This document shows, one piece after another, positions 25,714 to 34,010 of a stretch of 64,000 nt of DNA. The position numbers and the translations under genes were made by a program. Numbering within the stretch: position 1 is the first letter of the stretch; each line of letters starts with the position of its first letter. The notes below the pieces were generated by a model, which worked only from the letters and a program-made list of their open reading frames with translations, made no database searches and had not been told where the DNA came from. Source of the DNA: Arthrobacter sunyaminii (lineage in GTDB: Bacteria > Actinomycetota > Actinomycetes > Actinomycetales > Micrococcaceae); assembly GCF_018866305.1 (NCBI RefSeq), contig NZ_CP076456.1, positions 868,001 to 932,000 of the forward strand, read 5' to 3'.

Positions 25714-26247
25714 ATGGCCAAAGAACAAGATGCCGGGCGGGAAGCACTCGAGGCGCGGGTGGAAGCTCTGGAGACGAGGCTTGGCGCCCTCGAGCAGCAA
25801 ATTGAGTCGCGGCAGCAATCGCCGGACGCAGACCCAGCGGACGTGTTCTGGGCGCTCAACGGACTGCGGGACCGCTACCCAGACCCCGGCGCCGTCCTTT
25901 TCGCCGGCACCGCCAGCACTGCGGGCGGTGCGCGCTATGAGTATCAGTACGGACTGGAAACGGGGCATCTGCTCGACGTCGACTGGGCCCAATTCGCCGA
26001 CTCGCTGGCCTCGCTGGGACATCCTGTCCGGCTGGCTGTTTTGCAGGCGGTCCTCGGCGGAACGGAAACCGTGGCCGGTCTGGTGGAGGACCTGAGGCTG
26101 GGAACCTCCGGACAGATGTACCACCACATCCACCAACTGACGGCTGCGGGCTGGCTGACACCGCACGCCCGGTCCCGCTATTCGATTCCCCCGGCACGGG
26201 TCATTCCGCTGCTGGCCATTCTCACCGCTGCCTCCGGAGGTAACTGA
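25714..26247 (+). CDS. winged-helix regulator, ArsR-like, with N-terminal coiled coil
   Basis: 177 residues. Residues 8-40 form a probable coiled coil (EALEARVEALETRLGALEQQ). A middle region follows, then an ArsR-like winged helix from about residue 90 (SLGHPVRLAVLQAVLGG, then LGTSGQMYHHIHQLTAAGWL). No metal-binding cysteines are seen. It heads an operon with a serine hydrolase and a membrane protein. The AATTACGTAATT palindrome over its own promoter suggests autorepression. A TTG two codons upstream is a possible alternative start. Confidence 0.78.
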   Translation: MAKEQDAGREALEARVEALETRLGALEQQIESRQQSPDADPADVFWALNGLRDRYPDPGAVLFAGTASTAGGARYEYQYGLETGHLLDVDWAQFADSLASLGHPVRLAVLQAVLGGTETVAGLVEDLRLGTSGQMYHHIHQLTAAGWLTPHARSRYSIPPARVIPLLAILTAASGGN

Positions 26248-26248
26248 A

Positions 26249-27334
26249 ATGGGAAATCAACGACGAAAGATCCTGGGGATCCTGACGGCGGCCGCGGTTT
26301 TGGCCTGCGGGCTCCTGGCCGCACCCTGGACGCCTCGGTTGTCCTCCGACGTTTCCGGGGACAGAGCCTTGGCCGAAGCCATCAGGCCCCTTCTGCAGAA
26401 ACCTGCCGACAAAGTCAGCGTGGTCTACCTGGAGGACGGCGCTGCCGGGTTCGCCGGGTTCGGCGCCGACGAACACACCGAATTCGAAATTGGCTCGATA
26501 TCCAAGACCTTCACGGCTGCGCTGCTGGCGGACGCCGTCGAGCGCGGTGAGTTGACCCTGGAAACGACCGTCGCGGACATCCTGGGACCGGAGCTGGCCG
26601 ACTCTGACGCCGAAATCGGCACAGTCACCCTTGCAGAGCTGGCGAGCCACCGCTCCGGACTTCCCCGCCTGGCTACGGATCCGATGTCGGTGGCATCGCT
26701 CTTGCTGGGAAACGCTTTGCACCGCGACCCGTATCCGGCCTCACCGGCCGCGGTGCTGGAGCACGCCCAGTCGGCCCCGGTGGGCGGGCGGGGCAGCGTA
26801 AGCTACTCCAATCTCGGCTACGCCTTCCTGGGTCAGCTTCTCGCCAAAGCAGCAGGCATGACTTACGCCGATCTACTGCAGCAGCGCATCCTGGATCCGC
26901 TGGATATGAAGGACACGTACGTGCCGGTGACAGCTGACAACCTGCGTGCAGGTGCCCCGACAGGCCGAAGCGCCAGCGGGCTGGGCCAGGGAGCCTGGAC
27001 AGGCAACGGCACCGCTCCGGCCGGCGGAATCCGGTCAACCGCCGCAGACATGGCGCGGTATACCCGGGCTCTCTTGGCGGGCACCGCACCAGGTTCGAAG
27101 GCGCTTGATCCGCAGTGGGGTGCCGGCGACGGCGAACAGGTGGGACTGGCCTGGTTCACCCAGGTCTCATCCGAGGCACCGGACCGGGCCGTGACGTGGC
27201 ACAACGGCATGACCGGCGGGTTCGCTGCCATGGCGGCACTGGAGCGCGACGCCGGCCGGGCAGTGCTCATCTTCTCCAACGTGGCAACAGGCCAGGAAGA
27301 AGCCGCCCTGACACTGCTGAAGGAGGGCATCTGA
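26249..27334 (+). CDS. serine hydrolase, class C beta-lactamase family
   Basis: 361 residues with an N-terminal signal peptide or membrane anchor (about residues 8-26). The catalytic S83-x-x-K86 is in GSISKTF, the YSN motif lies near residue 190, and the third box appears as WHNGMTGG. These define the beta-lactamase/DD-peptidase (class C, esterase EstB) fold. Whether it acts on beta-lactams, peptidoglycan or esters cannot be told. It starts one base after the regulator stop, with GGAGG in the end of that gene, and it overlaps the following membrane gene (TGATG). Confidence 0.88.
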   Translation: MGNQRRKILGILTAAAVLACGLLAAPWTPRLSSDVSGDRALAEAIRPLLQKPADKVSVVYLEDGAAGFAGFGADEHTEFEIGSISKTFTAALLADAVERGELTLETTVADILGPELADSDAEIGTVTLAELASHRSGLPRLATDPMSVASLLLGNALHRDPYPASPAAVLEHAQSAPVGGRGSVSYSNLGYAFLGQLLAKAAGMTYADLLQQRILDPLDMKDTYVPVTADNLRAGAPTGRSASGLGQGAWTGNGTAPAGGIRSTAADMARYTRALLAGTAPGSKALDPQWGAGDGEQVGLAWFTQVSSEAPDRAVTWHNGMTGGFAAMAALERDAGRAVLIFSNVATGQEEAALTLLKEGI

Positions 27335-27813
27335 TGGCCTTCTCCCTTCTCGCCTGGCTGCTGGCCGGAGTTCTGGCGGTGACCTGTCTGGCCGTGGCCC
27401 GGTCCGCGTGGAACTTCGGCGGCCGGGGTCCCGGCATCAGCCGCATGGCCCTGCTGTCCAGCATGCTGGAGACAGCAGCGACCGCGGCATTCTTCCGGCT
27501 GGTGGTGCCGTGGAGTCCTGGAACAACACTGCTGTGGGTGGTGGCCATGGCTGCTCTGGCAGTGGCGGTCGCCGGGGCAGTCATCCGCTGGCCGGAGCTG
27601 CCGTCGCATGCCGGGCTGCTGGACTTCGAGGAACCCGAACCGGGCACCACGGAATCCGACAGTCCCGAGCCCGGCAGCGGAGTCACGCTCCGGACCAAGC
27701 CGTCGCGAAAGGTGAAGAAGAAGTCCACAAAGAAGGAACCAGGACGGAGAGCAGTGGCAGTGCGCGCGGGCGTGCTGGCCGCCGTCGTCGTTCTCTCCTT
27801 TGCCGTGGGGTAG
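27334..27813 (+). CDS. membrane protein partner of the serine hydrolase
   Basis: 159 residues. Three N-terminal helices are followed by an acidic stretch (EEPEPGTTESDSPEPGSG), a lysine-rich stretch (KPSRKVKKKSTKKEPG) and a last hydrophobic helix. I do not recognise the family. ATG 27334 overlaps the hydrolase stop and follows AAGGAGGG, so the two are co-translated. The arrangement of regulator, extracytoplasmic hydrolase and membrane protein recalls a sensor/effector set such as blaI-blaR, but no zinc-peptidase motif is present. Confidence 0.75.
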   Translation: MAFSLLAWLLAGVLAVTCLAVARSAWNFGGRGPGISRMALLSSMLETAATAAFFRLVVPWSPGTTLLWVVAMAALAVAVAGAVIRWPELPSHAGLLDFEEPEPGTTESDSPEPGSGVTLRTKPSRKVKKKSTKKEPGRRAVAVRAGVLAAVVVLSFAVG

Positions 27814-27817
27814 GCAG

Positions 27818-28789
27818 TTAGCCGGCGGCGGTCATCTCGCGCAGGAAGCGGACGGCGGCGAGGTCGTCCTCGGGACCGCCGCCCTCGTGCCCGTTGAACG
27901 GCCACGCCGTGATCTGCTTGGGCCCGGCGTAGGCGTTGTACGCGGCATACACGGTGGACGGGGGAGTGATGGTATCCATGAGGCCGGCCCTGAACAGAGC
28001 CGGAACCGTGGCCTGGGCGGCGAAGTTCACGCCGTCGAAATAGCGCAGCGTCTGTTGCGCACGGTCGGCTTCGGTACGGTGGACGGCGAGGAAATCACAC
28101 ACTTCGCGGTAGGGATACGCATCGGTGATCTGCAGGGCGCGCGGAAAATCGGACAGGAACGGCACCCGCAGCACGGCACCCCGCAGGTCCGGGCAAAGTC
28201 CGGCAACAGCCAGGGCGACGCCGCCGCCCTGGCTGATCCCGGTCACCGCCACCCGGTCCGGGTCCACCACGGTCAGCTCGCGGGCGGCCTGAACAGCCCG
28301 GACGGCATCGGTAAACAACCGGCGGTAATAATAGGTCTGCGGATCCAGGATGCCGCGGGTCATGACCCCGGGGACCTGGGGTCCGCCGCTGCCGGCACCG
28401 TCCGGCGTGGCACCCCGGCTCCAGGAAGCACCCTGGCCGCGCGTGTCCATGTACAGGTGGGCAAATCCGGCGCCCGCCCACAGCAGGTTCTCGTGCGCTT
28501 CGCCGCGCCCGCCGCCGTAACCGACATACTCCACCACGCACGGCAGCGGCCCGGCGGCACCGTGCGGCACCCGCAGCCAGGCCCGCACCGGTTCACCATT
28601 CCAGCCGGCGAACTGCACGTCGTAGACATCGATCGCGTCCAGCACCGTGGGTTCTGCAGTGACCTGCAGGTCCAGGGGGTGCGAGCGTGCCTGTGCCAGG
28701 GTTTCGGACCAGAAATCGGTGAAGTCCTCCGGCCGGGTCTGGGTGGAAGTGTAGGCCGCGAGCTCGTCAGCGGGCAGATCGGTATACAT
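27818..28789 (-). CDS. acetylxylan esterase / cephalosporin-C deacetylase family hydrolase
   Basis: 323 residues, normal for the AXE1 family. The catalytic serine is in GISQGGG, the aspartate in GLMDTITPPST and the histidine in NGHEGGG. The N-terminal half has the family's YVGYGGGRG and DTRGQGASWS segments. It should remove acetyl groups from xylo-oligosaccharides or related esters in the cytoplasm, as no signal peptide is seen. Its position some 2.5 kb from xylAB fits use of plant-derived xylan fragments. The -10-like TAGGCT ends six bases before the ATG (leaderless). Confidence 0.9.
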   Translation of the reverse strand: MYTDLPADELAAYTSTQTRPEDFTDFWSETLAQARSHPLDLQVTAEPTVLDAIDVYDVQFAGWNGEPVRAWLRVPHGAAGPLPCVVEYVGYGGGRGEAHENLLWAGAGFAHLYMDTRGQGASWSRGATPDGAGSGGPQVPGVMTRGILDPQTYYYRRLFTDAVRAVQAARELTVVDPDRVAVTGISQGGGVALAVAGLCPDLRGAVLRVPFLSDFPRALQITDAYPYREVCDFLAVHRTEADRAQQTLRYFDGVNFAAQATVPALFRAGLMDTITPPSTVYAAYNAYAGPKQITAWPFNGHEGGGPEDDLAAVRFLREMTAAG

Positions 28790-28795
28790 GCGGCA

Positions 28796-28801
28796 AGCCT
28801 A
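28796..28801 (-). promoter_or_regulatory. -10 TAGGCT six bases before the esterase start
   Basis: Reading the minus strand, TAGGCT is followed by TGCCGC and then ATG 28789. No Shine-Dalgarno sequence is present. The layout is the same as at 19124-19136. Confidence 0.5.
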
Positions 28802-28842
28802 GCGGGTGACCCGGACGGCGCAGTGCAGCCGCGGGGTGTGGT

Positions 28843-29064
28843 TCACCGGCCGCCATGGCCGGGATGCCGAACCGGGTTGGCAGCAACGATCCGCTGCTGT
28901 GTGCGTATCAGGGACAGGGCGCCGACGGCGGCATCCACGGGTTTGGTGCCGAAGGGCCGGGTCAGCTGGCCCAGACCGTGCGGCAGGATTTCGGCCAGAT
29001 CCGGTGCCGGGGTCATGTCGTGCTGGTGCGGGGCCACTTCACCGCCCTCGCTGGAAACCCCCAC
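28843..29064 (-). CDS. short ORF with coding-like composition, possibly a gene remnant
   Basis: A 73-codon frame from GTG 29064 that I do not recognise. Third codon positions are clearly G/C-rich and the protein looks ordinary (LTRPFGTKPVDAAVGALSL), which argues for real or recently real coding sequence. It has no good ribosome binding site. It lies just downstream of the exporter gene on the same strand and could be a separate small gene or a truncated remnant. Confidence 0.3.
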   Translation of the reverse strand: MGVSSEGGEVAPHQHDMTPAPDLAEILPHGLGQLTRPFGTKPVDAAVGALSLIRTQQRIVAANPVRHPGHGGR

Positions 29065-29086
29065 CCAGGGAGCGGACTGACGGACG

Positions 29087-30412
29087 TTAGCGCTCCGGCA
29101 GTTCGGCCTCGGTAGCGGGCCGGGCTGCGGCATCGGGCTGGTCTGCAGTGTCCGGTTCCGGTGAAGCGGCTGCGCCTTCCAGGGCCGCCGGGCCGCCCCG
29201 CCGGTAGGCCGGCGTGGCGATCGCAAGAACCAGGAACATGACGGCGCAGCAGGCAATGATCACGCCGGACATGGCAAGCGCCCCGCCGCCGAACACGCCC
29301 ACGAGGGGGCTGACGACGCCGGCCACGCCCACCTGCAGCGCACCGATCATGGCTGCGGCCGAGCCGGCCATGTGGCCGTAATTACCCAGCGCAATGACGG
29401 TGGCGTTGGCCGCGATCAGCCCGTGCATGCCCAGCACCAGCCAGAGTCCGGCGGCCAGTCCGAAGACGCCGCCGATCCCGGTGATGACCACGACAGGCAA
29501 CAACAGGGACAGCCCCAGAATTACCGGCACGGTCACCCGGAGGATGCGGGTGGGCGAGGAGCGGTGGACCAGGGCGGCGTTGACCTGGGCGGAGATGACC
29601 ATGCCGGCGCCATTGATGGCGAACACCAGGGCATACTGGCCGGGCGTCAGGCCGTATTCATCCTGGAACACGAACGGCGAACCCACCACATAGCTCATGA
29701 TGACGGCCATGCCCAGGCCGGGGATGAAGGCCAGGGCCAGGAAATGCCGGTCCCGCAGCAGGACCTTGTAGCCGCGGAAGACGCTCGGACCCCCGCGGGT
29801 GCGCCGGCGCTCCGCAGGCAGTGTTTCGGGCATGAACCGCCAGACAATAAGGACCAGCACCAGGCCAATGAGGGCGAGGGCAACAAAGACCGCCCGCCAC
29901 TGCCAGATGCCGGCCACCGCCTGGCCGATGGTTGGTGCCAGCAGCGGTGCCAGCCCGATGACCAGCATCAGCCGCGACAGCAGCCGGGCGGCATCCGAAC
30001 CGACGAAGCGGTCCCGGATGACGGCGATCGCCACCACGCCGGCCGCCGCATTGAAGAATCCCTGCAGCACCCGCAGGCCGATCAGCGTTCCGATTCCGGG
30101 CGCCACGGCACACAGCAGCGAAACAATGATGTGAAGGCTGATGCCGATCAGCAACGGCAGGCGGCGTCCGAACCGGTCCGAGAAGGGGCCGATCACCAGC
30201 TGCCCGACGGCGGCGCCAATCAGAGTGCCCGACATGGTGAACTGGGCTGCGGCCTGGCTGGTGTTCAGCTCCGAGGCAACGGTTGGCAGCGATGGCAGGT
30301 ACATGTCCGTGGTGACCGCCGGAAGCGCCGCGAGGGCACCCAGCATCAGGATGTACTTGATCCCTGGACGGTAGCTGGGGCGGACGCCCGGGGTCCTGGG
30401 GGAAGTGCTCAA
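29087..30412 (-). CDS. Bcr/CflA-type multidrug efflux MFS transporter
   Basis: 441 residues with twelve predicted membrane helices and a 45-residue acidic tail. The DMYLPSLPTVASELNTS segment in the first helix region and GPFSDRFGRRLPLL in the first loop are signatures of the DHA1 Bcr/CflA drug:H+ antiporter group. It should export drugs or metabolites from the cytoplasm. TTG 30412 is chosen as the start because GAAGGAA lies seven bases before it; an upstream in-frame ATG at 30481 would begin in the promoter region. Confidence 0.88.
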   Translation of the reverse strand: MSTSPRTPGVRPSYRPGIKYILMLGALAALPAVTTDMYLPSLPTVASELNTSQAAAQFTMSGTLIGAAVGQLVIGPFSDRFGRRLPLLIGISLHIIVSLLCAVAPGIGTLIGLRVLQGFFNAAAGVVAIAVIRDRFVGSDAARLLSRLMLVIGLAPLLAPTIGQAVAGIWQWRAVFVALALIGLVLVLIVWRFMPETLPAERRRTRGGPSVFRGYKVLLRDRHFLALAFIPGLGMAVIMSYVVGSPFVFQDEYGLTPGQYALVFAINGAGMVISAQVNAALVHRSSPTRILRVTVPVILGLSLLLPVVVITGIGGVFGLAAGLWLVLGMHGLIAANATVIALGNYGHMAGSAAAMIGALQVGVAGVVSPLVGVFGGGALAMSGVIIACCAVMFLVLAIATPAYRRGGPAALEGAAASPEPDTADQPDAAARPATEAELPER

Positions 30413-30492
30413 CGGGTTCCTTCGAAGTGTGTGGGGGAGAGTGTGGGGAGAGTGGCGGAAAAATGTGCGCGCAGGCAACAAACTCCCCGTTC

Positions 30493-30522
30493 AGCCTAGG
30501 CGCCTAGGGTGCAGCGGAACAA
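30493..30522 (-). promoter_or_regulatory. promoter of the Bcr/CflA gene with a perfect 14-bp palindrome
   Basis: On the minus strand TTGTTC (30522-30517), an 18-nt spacer and TAGGCT (30498-30493) form a promoter. The palindrome CCTAGGCGCCTAGG at 30495-30508 overlaps the -10 box. It could be a repressor site, but no regulator gene is adjacent. Confidence 0.5.
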
Positions 30523-30566
30523 GGGTGCCGGGCAGTGGCGTGCACCACTGACGGCCGGCACTCCAG

Positions 30567-31559
30567 TTAGTGCAACCGTTCGGCCCGCAGCTGCACGGTG
30601 TCCAGAAAGGCTTGCACCATGAGCGGGTGATCCAGGCCGAGCGCCACCTCGATGACCGGTACGGGACCGGCGTCGCCGTGGTGCTCGCTTTCTCCCGGCT
30701 GCAGCCGCCGGTCCACCAGTGTCTGGCCGCGGCTGTGCCCGGAGAGTTCAACCCGTACCGGGTACCGCAGCAGCTCCACCGTCTGCGGAACGGCAACGAG
30801 GCAGGCAGCTCCGGCGTCGCCGATGGTTACCGGCTTCGGATCGGTTCCGCCGCCGCGGAGCCCGCCCACGGTGAGGATATCTCCGACCAGACGGACGTCG
30901 TCGTCGTTGGACCGGGCGAGCGGAAGGTACTGGGCGGGTTCCAGCGTCGCCTGGACAAACACGTCCAAGCCGTACATGACGGTGGGAATGCCGCTGTGGA
31001 TCACCATGGCCAGGGCTTCGGGGTCATGCCAGGCGTTGAACTCGGCATGTGAGGTTGCGTTGCCGATGCCGGCCGAGCCGCCCATGAACACGATGCGGCC
31101 CAGTTTGCGGGCAGTGGCGGGGTAGGCCCGCAGGAACAGCGCCACGTTGGTTAACGGCCCCAGTGCCAGCAGTGTGACGGGAACCGGAGAGTCCTCAACG
31201 GTGCGGTGCAGCAGTTCGACGGCGGCCATGGCGGCGGGGGAGTGGGGGCTGCGCGGAAGCTCGAGTCCGCCCAATCCGTTGGCGCCGTGGAAGGCGTGGG
31301 CGTTCCGTGGCTCGTTGAGCAGCGGCCGCTCCGCACCCCGGGCCACGGGAACGCTACCGGCTCCGGCGGCGTGCAGCACGTCCAAGGTGTTCCGGACCAC
31401 CTGGTCCACATCGGTGTTGCCGGCCACGCAGGTTACGGCCAGCAGGTCGATGCGCGGGTCGCGGGCCAGGAACACCAGTGCCAGGGCATCGTCCATTCCG
31501 GTGTCGACGTCGGCGATTACGGCTGCGGGAACGGCAGCGTTTTCGGGGGCGGGATTCAT
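30567..31559 (-). CDS. nucleoside hydrolase (inosine/uridine-preferring family)
   Basis: 330 residues. The calcium-binding DVDTGMDDAL motif lies at 17-26. LLALGPLTNVAL and the HAEFNAWHDPEA segment with the active-site histidine region are also present. It cleaves the N-glycosidic bond of ribonucleosides to a base and ribose. GGAG precedes the ATG. The promoter region is shared with the divergent DUF5996 gene and contains a perfect GTGAAAC/GTTTCAC dyad, which may control it. Confidence 0.92.
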   Translation of the reverse strand: MNPAPENAAVPAAVIADVDTGMDDALALVFLARDPRIDLLAVTCVAGNTDVDQVVRNTLDVLHAAGAGSVPVARGAERPLLNEPRNAHAFHGANGLGGLELPRSPHSPAAMAAVELLHRTVEDSPVPVTLLALGPLTNVALFLRAYPATARKLGRIVFMGGSAGIGNATSHAEFNAWHDPEALAMVIHSGIPTVMYGLDVFVQATLEPAQYLPLARSNDDDVRLVGDILTVGGLRGGGTDPKPVTIGDAGAACLVAVPQTVELLRYPVRVELSGHSRGQTLVDRRLQPGESEHHGDAGPVPVIEVALGLDHPLMVQAFLDTVQLRAERLH

Positions 31560-31616
31560 CAGTGCTCCGTCGGGTTTGGGATTTCAGTCTAGCCAGCGTC
31601 CCGCTGGTCATTGACC

Positions 31617-31636
31617 GTGAAACAGGCACGTTTCAC
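31617..31636. promoter_or_regulatory. GTGAAAC-N6-GTTTCAC inverted repeat, LacI-like operator
   Basis: Perfect 7-bp arms at 31617-31623 and 31630-31636 lie between the divergent nucleoside hydrolase and DUF5996 genes. The arms resemble half-sites of LacI-family operators, though the 6-nt gap is longer than usual. The regulator is not encoded nearby. Confidence 0.5.
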
Positions 31637-31700
31637 ACTGGGAGGAACCCGGCGCGGCAGGTCCGGCCGCTGGCTCCGCCACCGTGAGAAGGCTTCTCCC

Positions 31701-32609
31701 ATGGATCAGAGATTTCGAAATTACACCGAATGGCAGGACACCGCCGACACCCTGCATCTGTTCCTGCAGATGGCCGGAAAGGTGAAGCTGGGGCGCAGCT
31801 ACAAACGGCCGGAGTGGGCGCACGTCCGGATGGACTGCACCATTCAGGGCATCGGCACCGGCATCATTCCGGCGGATGCCTGCAACTTTGAGATTTACTT
31901 CAACCTTGCGCAGCATCACGTGGATGTGCAGAACAGTCTGGGCGCGCGGGTACGAATACCGCTGGTGGACGGACTCAGCGTCGCGGATTTTTACGGGCAG
32001 CTCATGGAGGCGCTGGAGGTCTTAGGCACTCCCACGCCGATAAACACGGTTCCGCAGGAGTTCCACGATCCCGTTCCTTTTGACCAGGACGCCAAGCATC
32101 ATTCCTATGACCGGGAAGCTGTGGAACTTTTTCTGGCGAACCTGCAGTTCGCCTACCGGTGCCTGGCCGGCTTCCTCGCCCCGATGCGCGGGAAGGTGGA
32201 CATGCCGGCGTACTGGTTCGGCACCATGGACCTCTCCGGCAACGTCTTCAGTGGGCAGCCGGCACCGTATTCGGGTACGGATGTGATTGGAAGGAACGGT
32301 TTCGACGAGAAGTTCTTCGAGGTGGGTTTCTGGCCCGGCGACACCAAGAACACAGCGCCGTCGTTCTACGCATTGCCCTATCCGTTCCTGGCGGACATCG
32401 GCACGTACGGATCCCTGCTGGAACCGTCTATGGCACAGTTTTTACCTGAGGAGAGCGAGTTTGTCCTGCGGCTGGAGGATGCCTTTGCCGCGCGTGACCC
32501 GCAAAAGGCGGTGGAGGACTTCTTCCGCTCCAGCTTCGGAATCCTGCAGCGGGTGGATCGCTGGAAGGATTTGGACTGGATCACGGAACCGCTGACCTAC
32601 GGGGGATAG
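31701..32609 (+). CDS. DUF5996 family protein
   Basis: 302 residues, soluble, without signal peptide or membrane segment. The opening WQDTADTLHLFLQMAGKVKLGRS-type block, a central AYRCLAGFLAPMRGKVDMPAYWFG and FWPGD...FYALPYPFL are the recognisable blocks of the DUF5996 family, which has no known function. ATG 31701 was chosen because AGAAGG lies about nine bases upstream. It is transcribed alone, divergent from the nucleoside hydrolase. Confidence 0.8.
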   Translation: MDQRFRNYTEWQDTADTLHLFLQMAGKVKLGRSYKRPEWAHVRMDCTIQGIGTGIIPADACNFEIYFNLAQHHVDVQNSLGARVRIPLVDGLSVADFYGQLMEALEVLGTPTPINTVPQEFHDPVPFDQDAKHHSYDREAVELFLANLQFAYRCLAGFLAPMRGKVDMPAYWFGTMDLSGNVFSGQPAPYSGTDVIGRNGFDEKFFEVGFWPGDTKNTAPSFYALPYPFLADIGTYGSLLEPSMAQFLPEESEFVLRLEDAFAARDPQKAVEDFFRSSFGILQRVDRWKDLDWITEPLTYGG

Positions 32610-32753
32610 CGGCTGGCCGCAAAAGACCCGGTGTCTGCGGCAGGAACTGCTGGCCCAAACCCAGGGGTGAAAGACGCCGGCGGCGATTGGCCACCGCCCG
32701 CGCGATGCTGACATACTGTTGGCAAGACCCCTGCGGAAGGTAAGCGCACCATC

Positions 32754-33209
32754 ATGACCCCCCGAAAACTCTTCACCTCCCTGGCCTTTGCGGAGGCCGT
32801 GACGTGGACCCTGCTCATCGCCGCCCTGGTGGCCAAATACGGCTTCGACAATGAAAGCTTCACCCCCATAGCAGGCGGCCTGCACGGATTCGTGTTCCTG
32901 TCCTATGCAGCGGTGACCCTCTTTGTCTGGGCCAACCAGAAGTGGCCGGCGCGCACCGGCATCCTGGGCGTGGTGCTCGCCGTCGTTCCCTGGGCGACCA
33001 TTCCGTTTGAACGCTCCGTGGACCGCCGCGGCCTCTTGGACGGCGGCTGGCGCATGGCGCCGGGCGGCGAGGAACCCGCCAACCCGGTGGACAAGGTTGC
33101 CGCCCTGGTGCTGCGCCGTCCGGTGGCAGCTGCCCTGGTGACGTTGGTGCTGGTGGCCGTGGTCTTCATTGTGCTCCTGATCCTCGGCCCGCCCATTCCG
33201 AAGGGCTGA
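32754..33209 (+). CDS. DUF3817-like integral membrane protein
   Basis: 151 residues. The N-terminal half fits the DUF3817 pattern (LAFAEAVTWTLLIAALVAKY, then PIAGGLHGFVFLSYA), followed by two further helices and a C-terminal helix (AALVTLVLVAVVFIVLLIL). Function unknown. GGAAGG is 11 bases before the ATG. Its 3' end (the GPPIPKG codons and stop) is part of a 92-bp tandem duplication that continues to the neighbouring response regulator gene. Confidence 0.8.
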   Translation: MTPRKLFTSLAFAEAVTWTLLIAALVAKYGFDNESFTPIAGGLHGFVFLSYAAVTLFVWANQKWPARTGILGVVLAVVPWATIPFERSVDRRGLLDGGWRMAPGGEEPANPVDKVAALVLRRPVAAALVTLVLVAVVFIVLLILGPPIPKG

Positions 33210-33373
33210 GCCAAGACAACGCCAATCTTCGGTCAGCTCAGCGAGTGGAGAGCGTCCGGAGAAGATACCTGCGCTCCGGCCCGCCCATTCCGAAGGGCTG
33301 AGCCAAGACAACGCCAATCTTCGGTCAGCTCAGCGAGTGGAGAGCGTCCGGAGAAGATACCTGCGCTCCGGCC
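33185..33373. repeat. 92-bp perfect tandem duplication across a convergent gene junction
   Basis: Positions 33185-33281 are identical to 33277-33373 (97 bases, period 92). The first copy holds the last codons of the DUF3817 gene; the second copy holds the last codons of the response regulator gene read on the other strand. Each copy has a GCTGAGC...GCTCAGC inverted repeat (33205-33211 with 33235-33241, and the same 92 bases later). The most economical reading is a recent slippage or unequal exchange event. Confidence 0.9.
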
Positions 33374-34010
33374 GCCCCGGCCCGTACCGCAGGTTCACCT
33401 CCACGCTTCCAATCTCGGCCAGGTACTCCAGATACCGGCGGGTACTTACCCTGGACATGCCCAGCATGTCAGCAGTTTCGGTGGAGGACAGATCCCCGTT
33501 CGCGTCCGTCAATGCGGCTTCGACCAAACGCAGGGTCTCCGCACTGCAGCCCTTGGGCAGCGGCACCTTGAGCGGCCGGCCGCTGCCGAACACCTGATCC
33601 ATATCCGTCTGTGTCACATTCCGCATGCCTGAGACCAACGGCTGATAAGTGAGCCGGTAATGCTCCAGCCGTTCGCGCAGATCTGCGCCCGTAAACGGCT
33701 TCATCAGATAGTGGACAATTCCGCCGCGCAGTGCCCGCCGCACCATGTCCGTTTCCCTGGCGGCACTGATGACGAGAACATCGAGCTCCGGGGCAACGTC
33801 CCGGAGCCGCTGCAGCAGGTCCAGGCCGTTGATGTCCGGCAGATGGATGTCCAGCAGCACCAGGTCCGGACGAAGCCTGACCACTTCATTCAGCGCAGCA
33901 GCCCCGGTGTGCGCGACGCCGACGGCTTGAAATCCCTCTGCCTGCTGGACAAATCCGGCGTGCACTTTGGCGACCATGAAGTCATCGTCAATGATGAGCA
34001 CTCTGATCAT
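33330..34010 (-). CDS. CitB/DcuR-type response regulator
   Basis: 226 residues. The receiver domain has the acidic pair D8-D9, phospho-acceptor D54 in LLDIHLP and the conserved lysine in LMKPF. The C-terminal helix-turn-helix (SSTETADMLGMSRVSTRRYLEYL) is of the CitB/DcuR type. It overlaps the histidine kinase gene by 23 bases and should activate the divergent tctCBA transporter genes. Three GAACACAA repeats upstream of tctC are its candidate binding sites. Its last codons lie in the second copy of the 92-bp tandem repeat. Confidence 0.92.
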   Translation of the reverse strand: MIRVLIIDDDFMVAKVHAGFVQQAEGFQAVGVAHTGAAALNEVVRLRPDLVLLDIHLPDINGLDLLQRLRDVAPELDVLVISAARETDMVRRALRGGIVHYLMKPFTGADLRERLEHYRLTYQPLVSGMRNVTQTDMDQVFGSGRPLKVPLPKGCSAETLRLVEAALTDANGDLSSTETADMLGMSRVSTRRYLEYLAEIGSVEVNLRYGPGRPERRYLLRTLSTR

